Below, piece after piece: positions 24,536 through 34,330 of a stretch of 64,000 bases of DNA. The position numbers and the translations under genes were made by a program. Location: assembly GCF_000241465.1 (NCBI RefSeq), contig NZ_JH584235.1, forward strand, positions 1,692,280-1,756,279, in the 5' to 3' direction. Within the stretch, counting starts at the first letter, position 1, and every line of letters begins with the position of its first letter. The notes under the pieces are model-generated. The model was not told the DNA's origin. It did no database searches and worked only from the letters and a program-made list of their open reading frames with translations. This stretch comes from Sphingomonas echinoides ATCC 14820 (lineage in GTDB: Bacteria > Pseudomonadota > Alphaproteobacteria > Sphingomonadales > Sphingomonadaceae).

Positions 24536-24613
24536 CCCGTTCGTTTCGAGCGGAGTCGAAAAACCAGGCACAGCGCTTGCGGCTGTTTCTCGACTAGGCT
24601 CGAAACGAACGGG
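24536..24613. repeat. Dispersed inverted repeat (CCCGTTCGTTTCGAGC type)
   Basis: Arms at 24536-24563 and 24585-24613 match over about 25 of 29 positions when one is reversed; both contain CCCGTTCGTTTCGAGC and a GTCGA core. A partial third copy (GTCCGTTCGATC) lies just before the first arm. The element sits between two leftward genes, the extensin-like gene and the LOG gene. It differs in sequence from the other palindromes in this window but shares the GTCGAA theme with 4520-4601. Confidence 0.7.
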
Positions 24614-24630
24614 TTCAGGCAAAGACATCG

Positions 24631-25305
24631 CTAACGGCAAAACCCGGCATGATCGTCTTCCAGATGCAGATGGTTGTAATGCACCGCATTGTAATCCGGG
24701 CTCAGCACCGTGCCGAAGCGCTTGCACGCCGACGCGCGGATCGTGCGCAGGAAGGCGCGTGCTTGCGGCTCGCCACCATTCCAATTCTGCTGGATGGTGA
24801 TGCGGCGACCATCCTTCAGCACGAAGCCCGATATATCGACTGCATTGGCGGTGGCATGGCCCGACAGCCGCCCGCCTGCCCCCGGCGCGCCCACCACCGC
24901 CCGGCAGGCATAGCTGCCCATGCTCTCCACCCGCACCAAATCGCTACCCAGCATCTGCCGCGCGGCCGGGGCCACGGCATAGCTGACCCAGGCGGTGAAG
25001 CTGCGCGCGAGGCCACAGCGCATCGCCTTGAGGTTGGTCACCGGCACGCCGATGTCGATCAATTGCAACGTGCCGATCAACCGGCAGCCCCCGCCGAAAT
25101 CGCGATCGGGCAAAGGCGAAAAGCGCACATCCTCGCGCGACAAATCCGTATAGCAGGCCTGCGTCTCCCGGCTGGTCGGCAAGGCCAGCGTCACCGGCCT
25201 CGCCCCGCGCGGCCGCGGTGGCGGGCCGCGATCATTTCCGCCGCCCAAACTGCAGGCGGCGAGCAACACGGGAACAATCAGGGCAAGCGAGCGGAAACGC
25301 GACAT
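24631..25305 (-). CDS. Extensin-like C-terminal family lipoprotein
   Basis: 224 residues. MSRFRSLALIVPVLLAACS is a lipoprotein signal (LAAC). The mature protein matches the extensin-like C-terminal family of proteobacteria: VRFSPLPDRDFGGGCRLIGTLQLIDIG, then SGHATANAVDISGFVLKDG and the terminal HYNHLHLEDDHAGFCR. The His/Asp arrangement resembles LAS-type zinc peptidases (VanY/HHPEP), so peptidoglycan cleavage is possible but inferred. Conserved cysteines suggest disulfides. ATG at 25305 is chosen over 25323 because it begins the signal peptide. Confidence 0.85.
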   Translation of the reverse strand: MSRFRSLALIVPVLLAACSLGGGNDRGPPPRPRGARPVTLALPTSRETQACYTDLSREDVRFSPLPDRDFGGGCRLIGTLQLIDIGVPVTNLKAMRCGLARSFTAWVSYAVAPAARQMLGSDLVRVESMGSYACRAVVGAPGAGGRLSGHATANAVDISGFVLKDGRRITIQQNWNGGEPQARAFLRTIRASACKRFGTVLSPDYNAVHYNHLHLEDDHAGFCR

Positions 25306-25338
25306 AGGCCACGCTACCGCCAAGCGGCGTCGGCTTCG

Positions 25339-25971
25339 CTATTCAAAAATGCGCGTATCGACGATCGAGCGCTGATTTGCGGTAAGCTGCCGGATGATGC
25401 GGATCAGGACGATCGCCAGCGCAGCATCCACCGCAAAGGTGACGACCTCGATACAGCCTTCCATCACAAGGTCGGAGATCGTATGGGCATTGCGACCAAG
25501 CTGAAAGCTCACCCTCCCCAGCAGGTTGGTCAGCAACCACAGCCCCCACCAAACCCGCAGGAGCCCGGGAACAGGCACGCTGAGCGGGTCGCGGGGTACC
25601 AGGCTGACTTGCCAGATCTCCCGCATCGCCTGAAACGGTTTGAACAGGTTCGCGATTGGCACGAAGTACCAGCCGATGCTCCAGCCCGGCGAAATCCACA
25701 TCGCGTCGGACAGCGCATGGGCGTTGACGCTAGCGCGGTAAATCCAGCGCGCGACGCACACCACCGCGAACAGGAAGGCCACGATGTAGAGGATTCCGCA
25801 GATCGTCGAGGCACGATCGACATTGTCAAGCGCCGCGGTCGACCAGATCGCGCCGGTGCCGCCAAGCGCGGCGATAAAGAGCCCGCCAACCGCCGCGCCG
25901 AGAAAACTCGTAAACAGCCACGCGACCAGCGCGACCACTGCAAGCCGCTGATGTCCCTCGAGATTTTGCAT
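25339..25971 (-). CDS. DUF4328 membrane protein
   Basis: 210 residues with five or six hydrophobic segments. The segment MWISPGWSIGWYFVPIANLFKPFQAMREIWQ is the hallmark of DUF4328 (PGWxxGWYFVPIxNLxKPxQAM). Function is unknown. ATG at 25971 has AAGGGGAG about 8 bases upstream and is preferred over 25992. The gene is divergent from serC; it may be co-transcribed with the extensin-like gene, since 33 bases separate them. Confidence 0.82.
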   Translation of the reverse strand: MQNLEGHQRLAVVALVAWLFTSFLGAAVGGLFIAALGGTGAIWSTAALDNVDRASTICGILYIVAFLFAVVCVARWIYRASVNAHALSDAMWISPGWSIGWYFVPIANLFKPFQAMREIWQVSLVPRDPLSVPVPGLLRVWWGLWLLTNLLGRVSFQLGRNAHTISDLVMEGCIEVVTFAVDAALAIVLIRIIRQLTANQRSIVDTRIFE

Positions 25972-26072
25972 GCGTTTGCTCCCCTTGCTCACTCATTCTG
26001 CCGCACGATTGCGCTCCGGTCTAGCGTTCGCGCTTGACGCGCGCGCCCGCATCTCTAGGAGCGGCTCCGGGC

Positions 26073-26112
26073 CACGCGGTCCCAACGCCGCGCGTGCTCT
26101 CTGTAAGGAGAG
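26073..26112 (+). promoter_or_regulatory. serC leader: two abutting hairpins, second one sequestering the ribosome site
   Basis: CACGCG (26073-26078) pairs with CGCGTG (26091-26096), and immediately after it CTCTCT (26097-26102) pairs with GGAGAG (26107-26112) across a GTAA loop. The serC Shine-Dalgarno AAGGAG (26105-26110) lies inside the second hairpin. A structured serC leader (serC RNA motif) is known in alphaproteobacteria at this position; assignment to that family is from context and was not tested. Confidence 0.5.
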
Positions 26113-26117
26113 ACTAC

Positions 26118-27251
26118 ATGACTGACCTTCCTGCGCGTCCCGCGCATCTGCCTGCACGACCGTATTTTTCCTCGGGCCCGTGCGCCAAGCCTCCGGGCTG
26201 GACCCCCGCCAATCTCGCCACCGAATCGCTGGGGCGCTCGCACCGCTCGAAGATTGGCAAGGCGCGGCTGCAATATTCCATCGATCTGATGCGCGAGCTG
26301 TTGAAGCTCCCCGACACGCACCGCATCGGCATCGTTCCCGGTTCCGACACTGGCGCATTCGAAATGGCGATGTGGACAATGCTGGGCGCAAAGCCCGTCA
26401 CCGCGCTCGCCTGGGAAAGCTTCGGCGAAGGCTGGGTCACCGACGCGGTCAAGCAACTCAAGATCGATCCCACCGTCCTGCGCGCCGATTACGGCCAATT
26501 GCCCGATCTGAACGCGGTCGACTGGTCGAACGACGTTTTGTTCACCTGGAACGGCACCACCTCGGGCGTGCGCGTGCCCAACGCCGACTGGATCCCCGCC
26601 GACCGCGAGGGCCTCTCCTTCGCCGATGCGACCAGCGCGGTGTTCGCGTATGACATTGACTGGGCCAAGATCGACGTCGCCACCTTCTCCTGGCAGAAAG
26701 TGCTGGGCGGCGAAGGCGCACACGGCGTGCTGATCCTGGGCCCGCGCGCGGTCGAGCGGCTCGAAAGCTACACCCCCGCCTGGCCGCTGCCCAAGGTGTT
26801 CCGCCTGGTCTCCAAGGGCAAGCTCACCGAAGGCGTGTTCAAGGGCGAGACGATCAACACCCCCTCGATGCTCGCGGTCGAGGATGCCATCGCCGCGCTC
26901 GAATGGGCCAAGACCGTCGGCGGCGCCGAGGGGCTCATCGCGCGCAGCGACGCCAATGCCGCAGCGCTCGACAAGATCGTCGCGGACCGCACATGGCTCG
27001 GCCATTTGGCCGCCGACCCGGCGTCGCGCTCCAAGACCAGCGTCTGCCTGACGGTCGAGGGTGCCGACGAAGCCTTCATCAAGGCCTTCGCCGGTCTGCT
27101 CGAAAAAGAGCATGCCGCCTATGACATCGCCGGCTACCGCGATGCCCCGGCGGGCCTGCGCATCTGGTGCGGCGCGACCATCGACACCGCCGACATCGTC
27201 GCGCTCGGACCCTGGCTCGACTGGGCCTATGCGAGTGTGAAGGCGATCTGA
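26118..27251 (+). CDS. serC: Phosphoserine aminotransferase
   Basis: 377 residues. The N-terminus RPYFSSGPCAKPPGWTPANLATESLGRSHRSKIGK is diagnostic of the alphaproteobacterial SerC type. The PLP lysine lies in TFSWQKVLGGEGAHGVLILG, a SWQKxLGGE motif of this class V aminotransferase. It converts 3-phosphohydroxypyruvate to phosphoserine and also serves pyridoxal phosphate synthesis. The ATG at 26118 has AAGGAG 7 bases upstream. serA follows after 99 bases, filled by an inverted repeat; the gene pair makes the first two steps of serine synthesis. Confidence 0.95.
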   Translation: MTDLPARPAHLPARPYFSSGPCAKPPGWTPANLATESLGRSHRSKIGKARLQYSIDLMRELLKLPDTHRIGIVPGSDTGAFEMAMWTMLGAKPVTALAWESFGEGWVTDAVKQLKIDPTVLRADYGQLPDLNAVDWSNDVLFTWNGTTSGVRVPNADWIPADREGLSFADATSAVFAYDIDWAKIDVATFSWQKVLGGEGAHGVLILGPRAVERLESYTPAWPLPKVFRLVSKGKLTEGVFKGETINTPSMLAVEDAIAALEWAKTVGGAEGLIARSDANAAALDKIVADRTWLGHLAADPASRSKTSVCLTVEGADEAFIKAFAGLLEKEHAAYDIAGYRDAPAGLRIWCGATIDTADIVALGPWLDWAYASVKAI

Positions 27252-27255
27252 TTGA

Positions 27256-27339
27256 CGTCGCCCCGGCGCAGGCCGGGGCCGCTGCGAAACTGACCGCAGC
27301 ATATCCCTCATAGCGGCCCCGGCCTACGCCGGGGCGACG
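27256..27339. repeat. Dispersed inverted repeat (CCCCGGCGCAGGCCGGGG type)
   Basis: Near-perfect inverted arms at 27256-27283 and 27313-27339, each itself containing a small palindrome (CCCCGGC-GCAG-GCCGGGG-like). The same unit occurs at 45398-45494 and inside ligD at 60754-60850. It fills the serC-serA gap and could modulate mRNA stability within the operon. Confidence 0.75.
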
Positions 27340-27350
27340 GAGAATATCCA

Positions 27351-28928
27351 ATGCCAAAAGTGCTCATTGCCGACAAAATGGACCCAAAAGCGGCGCAAAT
27401 CTTCCGCGAACGGGGTGTCGAAGTCGACGAAATCACCGGCAAGACCCCGGAAGAATTGATCGCGATCATCGGCGAGTATGATGGTCTGGCGATCCGCAGC
27501 TCGACCAAGGTGACCAAGGCGATCCTCGCCGCCGCGACCAATTTGAAGGTCATTGGCCGCGCCGGGATCGGCGTGGATAATGTCGATATTCCAGCAGCTT
27601 CGGCGCAAGGCGTGGTGGTCATGAACACCCCCTTCGGCAACTCCATCACCACCGCCGAACATGCCATCGCCCTCATGTTCGCGCTCGCCCGCCAATTGCC
27701 CGAGGCCGACGCCTCGACCCAGGCCGGCAAGTGGGAAAAGAACCGCTTCATGGGCGTGGAATTAACCAGCAAAACCCTGGGGCTGATCGGTGCCGGCAAT
27801 ATCGGCTCGATCGTCGCCGACCGCGCCCGCGGCCTGAAAATGAAGGTCATCGCCTTCGATCCCTTCCTCAGCCCCGAACGCGCCCTCGAACTCGGCATCG
27901 AAAAGGTCGAACTGGACGACCTCCTCGCCCGCGCCGATTTCATCACCCTCCACACCCCGCTCACCGACCAGACCCGCAACATCCTCTCGGCCGAGGCGCT
28001 CGCCAAGACCAAGAAGGGCGTGCGCATCGTCAATTGCGCGCGCGGCGGGCTGATCGACGAGGCCGCGCTCAAGGCCGGGCTCGATTCGGGCCATATCGGT
28101 GGTGCAGCGCTCGACGTGTTCGTCGAGGAACCGGCCAAGGCCTCGCCCTTGTTCGGCACCCCCAACTTCGTCTCGACCCCGCATCTCGGCGCATCGACGA
28201 CCGAAGCGCAAGTCAATGTCGCGATCCAGGTCGCTGAACAAATGGCCGATTTCCTCGTCGCAGGCGGCGTCACCAACGCGCTCAACATGCCGAGCCTGTC
28301 GGCCGAGGAAGCGCCGCGGCTGAAGCCATATATGGCGCTGGCCGAAAAGCTTGGCAGCCTGGTCGGGCAGCTCACCCACGGCGCGATCGCGCGCATCTCG
28401 GTCCATGCCGAGGGTGCCGCCGCCGAGCTCAACCAGAAACCGATCGTCGCCGCCGTCCTGGCCGGGTTCCTGCGCACGCAGACCGACACCGTCAACATGG
28501 TCAACGCGCCCTTGCTCGCCAAGGAACGCGGCATCGAAGTGCGCGAAGTCCGCACCGAGCGCGAGGGCGATTACCACACGCTGCTGCGCGTCTCGGTCAA
28601 GACCGATGCGGGCGAGCGTTCGGTCGCCGGCACGCTGTTCGGCGATTCGGCCCCGCGCGTGGTCGAACTGTTCGGCATCAAGGTCGAGGCCGATCTCGCC
28701 GGGCACATGCTGTATGTCGTCAACGAGGATGCGCCGGGCTTCATCGGGCGTCTCGGCACCTTACTCGGCACCGCGGGCGTCAACATCGGCACCTTCCACC
28801 TCGGCCGCCGTTCGGCCGGTGGCGAAGCGGTGCTGCTGCTGTCGATCGACGATGCGGTGACGCCGGAGCTGCTCGCGCAAGTCCGCGCGTTGCCGGGCGT
28901 GAAGACCGCGATGGGGTTGGCGTTCTGA
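27351..28928 (+). CDS. serA: D-3-phosphoglycerate dehydrogenase, long form
   Basis: 525 residues. The substrate and NAD domains carry KVIGRAGIGVDNVDIPAAS, the Rossmann GLIGAGNIGSIVADRARGL, the catalytic Arg in VNCARGGLIDEAAL, and the His in STPHLGAST. An intervening ASB-type domain and a C-terminal ACT domain (YVVNEDAPGFIGRLGTLLGTAGVNIGTFHLGR) complete the long type I enzyme, usually feedback-inhibited by serine. It oxidises 3-phosphoglycerate, the first committed step of serine synthesis. The stop is 12 bases before the left inverted repeat of the DUF559 element. Confidence 0.96.
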   Translation: MPKVLIADKMDPKAAQIFRERGVEVDEITGKTPEELIAIIGEYDGLAIRSSTKVTKAILAAATNLKVIGRAGIGVDNVDIPAASAQGVVVMNTPFGNSITTAEHAIALMFALARQLPEADASTQAGKWEKNRFMGVELTSKTLGLIGAGNIGSIVADRARGLKMKVIAFDPFLSPERALELGIEKVELDDLLARADFITLHTPLTDQTRNILSAEALAKTKKGVRIVNCARGGLIDEAALKAGLDSGHIGGAALDVFVEEPAKASPLFGTPNFVSTPHLGASTTEAQVNVAIQVAEQMADFLVAGGVTNALNMPSLSAEEAPRLKPYMALAEKLGSLVGQLTHGAIARISVHAEGAAAELNQKPIVAAVLAGFLRTQTDTVNMVNAPLLAKERGIEVREVRTEREGDYHTLLRVSVKTDAGERSVAGTLFGDSAPRVVELFGIKVEADLAGHMLYVVNEDAPGFIGRLGTLLGTAGVNIGTFHLGRRSAGGEAVLLLSIDDAVTPELLAQVRALPGVKTAMGLAF

Positions 28929-28940
28929 TCTGCTACTTAA

Positions 28941-29361
28941 GCCCTCTCCCCTCCGGGGAGAGGGTTTGGGAGAGGGGCAGTGCCAAAAACGGACGAAGCG
29001 TTGCTCGCGCGTGCAAAAGCCATGCGCAGCGAAATGACACAGCCCGAGCGCGAACTCTGGACCGCCCTGCGTGCCAAGCGCTTCGCCGACACCAAGTTCT
29101 CGCGCCAAGTCGTCATTGCACCCTACATCGCCGATTTCGTCGCCCGCACGCACAAGCTGGTGATCGAGCTTGACGGCGACACGCACGCAGGCAACGAGCA
29201 GCGCGACGCCCGCAGAACGGCGTGGTTGGAAGAGCAAGGCTATCGCGTGATCAGGTTTAATAACACCGATGTGATGGGGAATCTGGAGGGCGTTCTGCTC
29301 TCCATCGAGGCTGCGCTTGCGACGGCCCCTCTCCCAACCCTCTCCCCGAAGGGGAGAGGGC
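28941..29361. mobile_element. Putative DUF559 element bounded by 37-38 bp terminal inverted repeats
   Basis: The left end (28941-28978) starts GCCCTCTCCCCTCCGGGG and the right end (29325-29361) is its inverted copy, differing by one deleted A and one G/A change. Each end is itself a hairpin (CCCTCTCCCC with GGGGAGAGGG) followed by TTGGGAGAGGGGC. The 421-bp unit lies between serA and hisZ and holds one gene. No target duplication was recognised. Calling it mobile is inference from structure; no transposase is present. Confidence 0.6.
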
Positions 29362-29372
29362 TATCCGCATGA
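28980..29372 (+). CDS. DUF559 endonuclease-fold protein
   Basis: 130 residues. RAKAMRSEMTQPERELWTALR is the conserved opening of DUF559, followed by the Vsr-like PD-(D/E)xK core: FSRQVVIAPYIADFVARTHKLVIELDGDTH, with Asp and Glu-Leu-Asp-Gly as candidate metal ligands, and YRVIRFNNTDVMGNLEGVL. Nuclease activity is inferred. GTG at 28980 lies immediately after the left repeat, whose AGAGGGG supplies the ribosome site. The C-terminal residues PLPTLSPKGRGL are encoded by the right repeat, and the TGA overlaps the hisZ ATG (ATGA). Frame read-through into the repeat is typical of these genes. Confidence 0.85.
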   Translation: MPKTDEALLARAKAMRSEMTQPERELWTALRAKRFADTKFSRQVVIAPYIADFVARTHKLVIELDGDTHAGNEQRDARRTAWLEEQGYRVIRFNNTDVMGNLEGVLLSIEAALATAPLPTLSPKGRGLSA

Positions 29373-30478
29373 GCACCACCGCCCTCCTCCCGACCGGTTT
29401 CCGCGACCGGCTCCCGCCCTTCGCCGACGCCGCGGCGCGCCTCGAAGCCGCTGCGCTCGCGGCCGCTTATGCCTATGGCTATGAACGCGCCGACCCAGCG
29501 CTCGCCGAATTCGAGGCCGGCCTCGCCGGTCGCCTGAAAGCCGCGCGCGCGCAGGACGCCGTGCGCTTCGTCGATCCGGTCAGCCAGGCGACGCTTGCGA
29601 TTCGACCCGACATGACGGCCCAGATCGGCCGCATCGCCGCTACCCGCATGGGCCACCACCCGCGCCCGGTGCGCCTGTCCTATGCCGGCCCCGTGCTGAA
29701 GCTGCGCGCCTCGCAACTCGCCCCCGAACGCGAATTGCGCCAGATCGGCTGCGAGCTGATCGGCCTCGATACCGTTGCGGCCGCGCGCGAAGTGGTCGAA
29801 GTCGCGGTCGCAGCGCTCGAAGCGGCAGGTGTCAGCGACATCTCGATCGACTTCACCCTGCCCGACTTGATCGACGTCCTCGCCAGCGGCCCCTTCCCGA
29901 TCGAGCCCACCCAGATCAACGCCTTGCGCGACCGGCTCGACGCCAAGGATGCGGGCGGCGTCGCCGCAATCGCGCCTGCGTATCTGCCGCTGATCGAAGC
30001 GGCCGGGCCGTTCGAGACCGCGCATGACCGGCTCTGCGCCTTCGATGCAGGCGGCGCGCTGACCTCGCGGCTCGATGCCTTGTGGAAGATTGCCGAGGGC
30101 CTGCAAGGCCGCGTCGCGCTCACGCTCGACCCGACCGAGCGCCACGGCTTCGAATATCAAAGCTGGCTCGGCTTCTCGATCTTCGCTGGCGGTGTGCGCG
30201 GCGAAATCGGGCGCGGCGGCACCTATACGATCATGCACGAAGGCGGCGCCGAGGAATCGGCGGTCGGCTTCTCGCTTTATGCCGACGCGATCGTCGCCGC
30301 CGGTCTGGCCGAGGTCGACCGCCGCCGCCTGTTCGTGCCGCTCGGCACCGATCCGGCGGTGGCCGCCGCGATGCGCGCCGCGGGCTGGGTCACCGTCGCC
30401 GCACTGGAAGCAGGCGATACGCCCGAGGCGCAATTGTGCACGCATGTGCTGGCAGAGGGCGAAGCGCGGGCGGTCTAG
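29369..30478 (+). CDS. hisZ: ATP phosphoribosyltransferase regulatory subunit HisZ
   Basis: 369 residues. A class II tRNA-synthetase-like fold related to HisRS: LLPTGFRDRLPPFADAAARLEAA at the start, then RPDMTAQIGRIAATRMGHHPRPVRLSYAGPVL (motif 2 region) and GGVRGEIGRGGTYTIMH near the end. HisZ lacks aminoacylation and pairs with short HisG in the first step of histidine synthesis. hisG is not in this window. The Shine-Dalgarno (GAGAGGG, 8 bases upstream) comes from the right repeat of the DUF559 element, and the ATG overlaps the DUF559 stop. Confidence 0.92.
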   Translation: MSTTALLPTGFRDRLPPFADAAARLEAAALAAAYAYGYERADPALAEFEAGLAGRLKAARAQDAVRFVDPVSQATLAIRPDMTAQIGRIAATRMGHHPRPVRLSYAGPVLKLRASQLAPERELRQIGCELIGLDTVAAAREVVEVAVAALEAAGVSDISIDFTLPDLIDVLASGPFPIEPTQINALRDRLDAKDAGGVAAIAPAYLPLIEAAGPFETAHDRLCAFDAGGALTSRLDALWKIAEGLQGRVALTLDPTERHGFEYQSWLGFSIFAGGVRGEIGRGGTYTIMHEGGAEESAVGFSLYADAIVAAGLAEVDRRRLFVPLGTDPAVAAAMRAAGWVTVAALEAGDTPEAQLCTHVLAEGEARAV

Positions 30479-30485
30479 CCACCGC

Positions 30486-31403
30486 TCACGCGAACACCCG
30501 CTCGAGATAGGCGTCGACCACCGGTGTGGCGGGATAGTCCTTCTCGCCCAATTGCCGGTTGATCGCCATGTGCCCTTTCAGGCCGCTTCCCGCAAAACCC
30601 TGCACCTCGGCCGGTGTGCCCGCCTTGCGCAGGGCTTCGCCCAACTGCTCGGACTGCGCGGTGCCATCGGCGCGGGCGACGTGGAGGATGAGGAAGCTCG
30701 GCGCATTGGGCGCGGCGGCATGGAAGGTCGGCGACAGCGCCTGTTGCCGCGCCGGGTCGCTCCCAAAGGCCTCCAGATAGCGATCGTGCATGAATGTGCC
30801 GCCCTCGGCGATCTGGCGTGGCACGTCATACGCGGCACCGTCGAGCAGGATCACGCCCTTCAGCGCATCGGTACGCAAATGCGCATGGTCGAGATAGCGC
30901 GGATCGGTGCCGACCAGCGCCGCGAGATGCGCACCCGCGCTATGCCCCATCAGCACGATCCGCCGCGAATCGATGCCGAGCGTCGCGGCTTGCCGCACCA
31001 GCACCGCGATCGCATCGGCGACATCCTGCGCTTGCTGCTCGACCGTCGCGGACGGCACCAGCCGATAGCCGACAGAGGCGAAGGCATAGCCGCGCTCAAG
31101 ACTGTGGCTGACCTTGGCCGAGCCGCGCGCCATCTCCTTGTCGCCTTTCTCCCACCCACCGCCATGGACGAAGATCACCAGCGGTGCCGCGCCATCCTTG
31201 CGCGTCGCGCGCCAGAAATCGAGATGCTGAAGCGGGTCCTCGCCATAAGCGATGTCGGTCCCGGCGGGGCCGGATTGCTGTTGCTGTTGCTGGCGCTCCA
31301 TCCAGCGCTTCATCATCATCTTGCGCAGCGGCCCCTGCGCATCGGCTGTCGTTGCGAACGTGAGCGCCGCCACCATCACGCCAGATAAAAGGGGTTTCCG
31401 CAT
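30486..31403 (-). CDS. Secreted alpha/beta hydrolase (esterase/lipase)
   Basis: 305 residues. A signal peptide (MRKPLLSGVMVAALTFATTADAQ) is followed by a Met/Gln-rich linker with six consecutive glutamines. The hydrolase core has the oxyanion motif VIFVHGGGWEKGDK (HGGGW) and nucleophile GHSAG in VLMGHSAGAHLAAL; an Asp and a terminal GHMAINRQLG histidine complete the triad. This is the BD-FAE/hormone-sensitive-lipase-like group acting on small esters. ATG at 31403 has GGGAG 7 bases upstream. It is convergent with hisZ, separated by 7 bases. Confidence 0.85.
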   Translation of the reverse strand: MRKPLLSGVMVAALTFATTADAQGPLRKMMMKRWMERQQQQQQSGPAGTDIAYGEDPLQHLDFWRATRKDGAAPLVIFVHGGGWEKGDKEMARGSAKVSHSLERGYAFASVGYRLVPSATVEQQAQDVADAIAVLVRQAATLGIDSRRIVLMGHSAGAHLAALVGTDPRYLDHAHLRTDALKGVILLDGAAYDVPRQIAEGGTFMHDRYLEAFGSDPARQQALSPTFHAAAPNAPSFLILHVARADGTAQSEQLGEALRKAGTPAEVQGFAGSGLKGHMAINRQLGEKDYPATPVVDAYLERVFA

Positions 31404-31605
31404 CACAAAGCTCCCGGACCTTGGTCATTACGCGTGCGCAACTTGGTAAGCGCCGGTCTTTTCGGCCGCAAGAAAACAAGTGTCGCAGGGTGTATCACGG
31501 GGCCCGATGCCCCGGCCGATCGCGCAGCGCGCAATAACAATGGACCCTCTGCCCCCTGCGCATTAGGGCAGCACCGAAAACGTAACAATCAGGCAGCAAG
31601 ACACC

Positions 31606-32895
<1,290 letters not shown>

Positions 32896-33005
32896 GACCT
32901 AGCTGATCGCAAAGACCGATGACGGTGCCCCCGCGCGGGGTGCCGCTATCGGCGCTTGACGTCTCACGACTCTATTGGCACGATGCGTGCCATAAGGAGA
33001 GCGCG

Positions 33006-33920
33006 GTGGAGATTCTGCAAACGCCCGAGGAACGGTTCGAGCGGCTGGCCGATTATCCGTTCGCGCCGCACTATCAGAGCGTGACCGATGCCGACGGCAC
33101 GGCCCTCCGCATTCACTATCTCGATGAGGGGCCGCGCGATGCCGCGCCGGTCTTGCTGCTGCACGGCGAGCCGAGCTGGTCCTATCTCTATCGCAAATTC
33201 GTGCCGCCGCTCACCGCCGCCGGACACCGCGTGATCGCGCCCGACCTGATTGGCTTCGGCAAATCCGACAAGCCCGCCGCACGCGCCGATTACACCTATG
33301 AACGCCATGTCGCCTGGATGTCCGACTGGCTCACCGCGCTCGACCTGCAGGGTATCACGCTGTTCTGCCAGGATTGGGGCGGGCTGATCGGGCTGCGGCT
33401 GGTCGCTGCCTTTCCCGATCGCTTCGCGCGACTGGTGGTGGCCAATACCGGGCTACCCGTTGGCTCCGGGTCATCGGCTGGGTTCGATGCCTGGCTGGCC
33501 TTCAGCCAGAACGTGCCGCTCTTCCCGGTCGGCGCGATCGTCAATGGCGGCACTACGCGCGAGCTGAGCGCCGACGAAATCGCCGCTTATGATGCGCCCT
33601 TCCCCGACGAACGCTACAAGGAAGGCGCGCGGCAATTCCCGACGCTGGTGCCGATCACGCCCGAGCACGCCTCGGTCGCCGAGAACCGCGCGGCCTGGAC
33701 GGTGCTGGAGCGTTTCGACAAGCCCGTCCTCACCGCCTTTAGCGACAAGGACGCCGTGACGGCGGGCGGCGAGAAGATCTTTATCGAGCGCATCCCCGGC
33801 GCACGCGGGCAGCCGCACACCATCATCACGGGCGGCGGCCACTTCCTGCAAGAAGACGCGCCCGAGCAACTGAGCACGCTGATCGACAGCTTCATCCGCA
33901 GCACCGGAGCACCCGCATGA
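33006..33920 (+). CDS. Haloalkane dehalogenase-like alpha/beta hydrolase
   Basis: 304 residues. (M)[22 protein letters not shown] is the typical N-terminus of haloalkane dehalogenases of the DhlA/DhmA branch. The oxyanion motif [12 protein letters not shown] supplies a halide-binding Trp, the nucleophile is Asp in [12 protein letters not shown], and the histidine is in [12 protein letters not shown]. These enzymes hydrolyse carbon-halogen bonds, though natural substrates are usually unknown. GTG at 33006 with AAGGAG 6 bases upstream fits the family start; an upstream in-frame start at 32919 does not. First of three ATGA-coupled genes. Confidence 0.85.
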   Translation: MEILQTPEERFERLADYPFAPHYQSVTDADGTALRIHYLDEGPRDAAPVLLLHGEPSWSYLYRKFVPPLTAAGHRVIAPDLIGFGKSDKPAARADYTYERHVAWMSDWLTALDLQGITLFCQDWGGLIGLRLVAAFPDRFARLVVANTGLPVGSGSSAGFDAWLAFSQNVPLFPVGAIVNGGTTRELSADEIAAYDAPFPDERYKEGARQFPTLVPITPEHASVAENRAAWTVLERFDKPVLTAFSDKDAVTAGGEKIFIERIPGARGQPHTIITGGGHFLQEDAPEQLSTLIDSFIRSTGAPA

Positions 33921-34330
33921 ACGTTACCAACGCGGTCTTTCCGCCCGCCGAGCAAGCCGCTGCCTTCTTCAGCGCGCCCGAGGACGGGCCGTTTGTGATG
34001 GTCAACCTGCTGAAGTTCAAAGACCATGCCGAATATCCCGACGGCTCCGATGCCACGCTGAGCGGGCGTGAAGCCTATGCCCGCTATGGCGCGGCGGTGC
34101 GGGGGTGCCTCGCGGCGGTCGGGGGCGAGGCGCTCTATGCCGGTGCGGTCAGCGAATTGATGCTCGGCGCAATGGACGAACCGTGGGATATGGTCGCGCT
34201 CGCCCGCTATCCGTCGCGCGCGGCGATGCTGGCGATGGTGCAGTCACCCGAGTATCAGGCGATCGAGAAGCACCGGGTCGCGGGGCTTGCCGGACAGCTC
34301 AACATCCGCACCAAGCCGATCGGCGCATGA
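33917..34330 (+). CDS. DUF1330-like small protein
   Basis: 137 residues. [18 protein letters not shown]...[12 protein letters not shown] and [32 protein letters not shown] match the DUF1330/dimeric alpha-beta barrel pattern, where a VxxxxF-type strand and a SPEYQ segment are conserved. Such proteins form small ferredoxin-like dimers and sometimes act on aldehydes or ring-cleavage products. ATG overlaps the dehalogenase-like stop and its TGA overlaps the next start, implying coupled translation and a shared pathway. Confidence 0.75.
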   Translation: MNVTNAVFPPAEQAAAFFSAPEDGPFVMVNLLKFKDHAEYPDGSDATLSGREAYARYGAAVRGCLAAVGGEALYAGAVSELMLGAMDEPWDMVALARYPSRAAMLAMVQSPEYQAIEKHRVAGLAGQLNIRTKPIGA

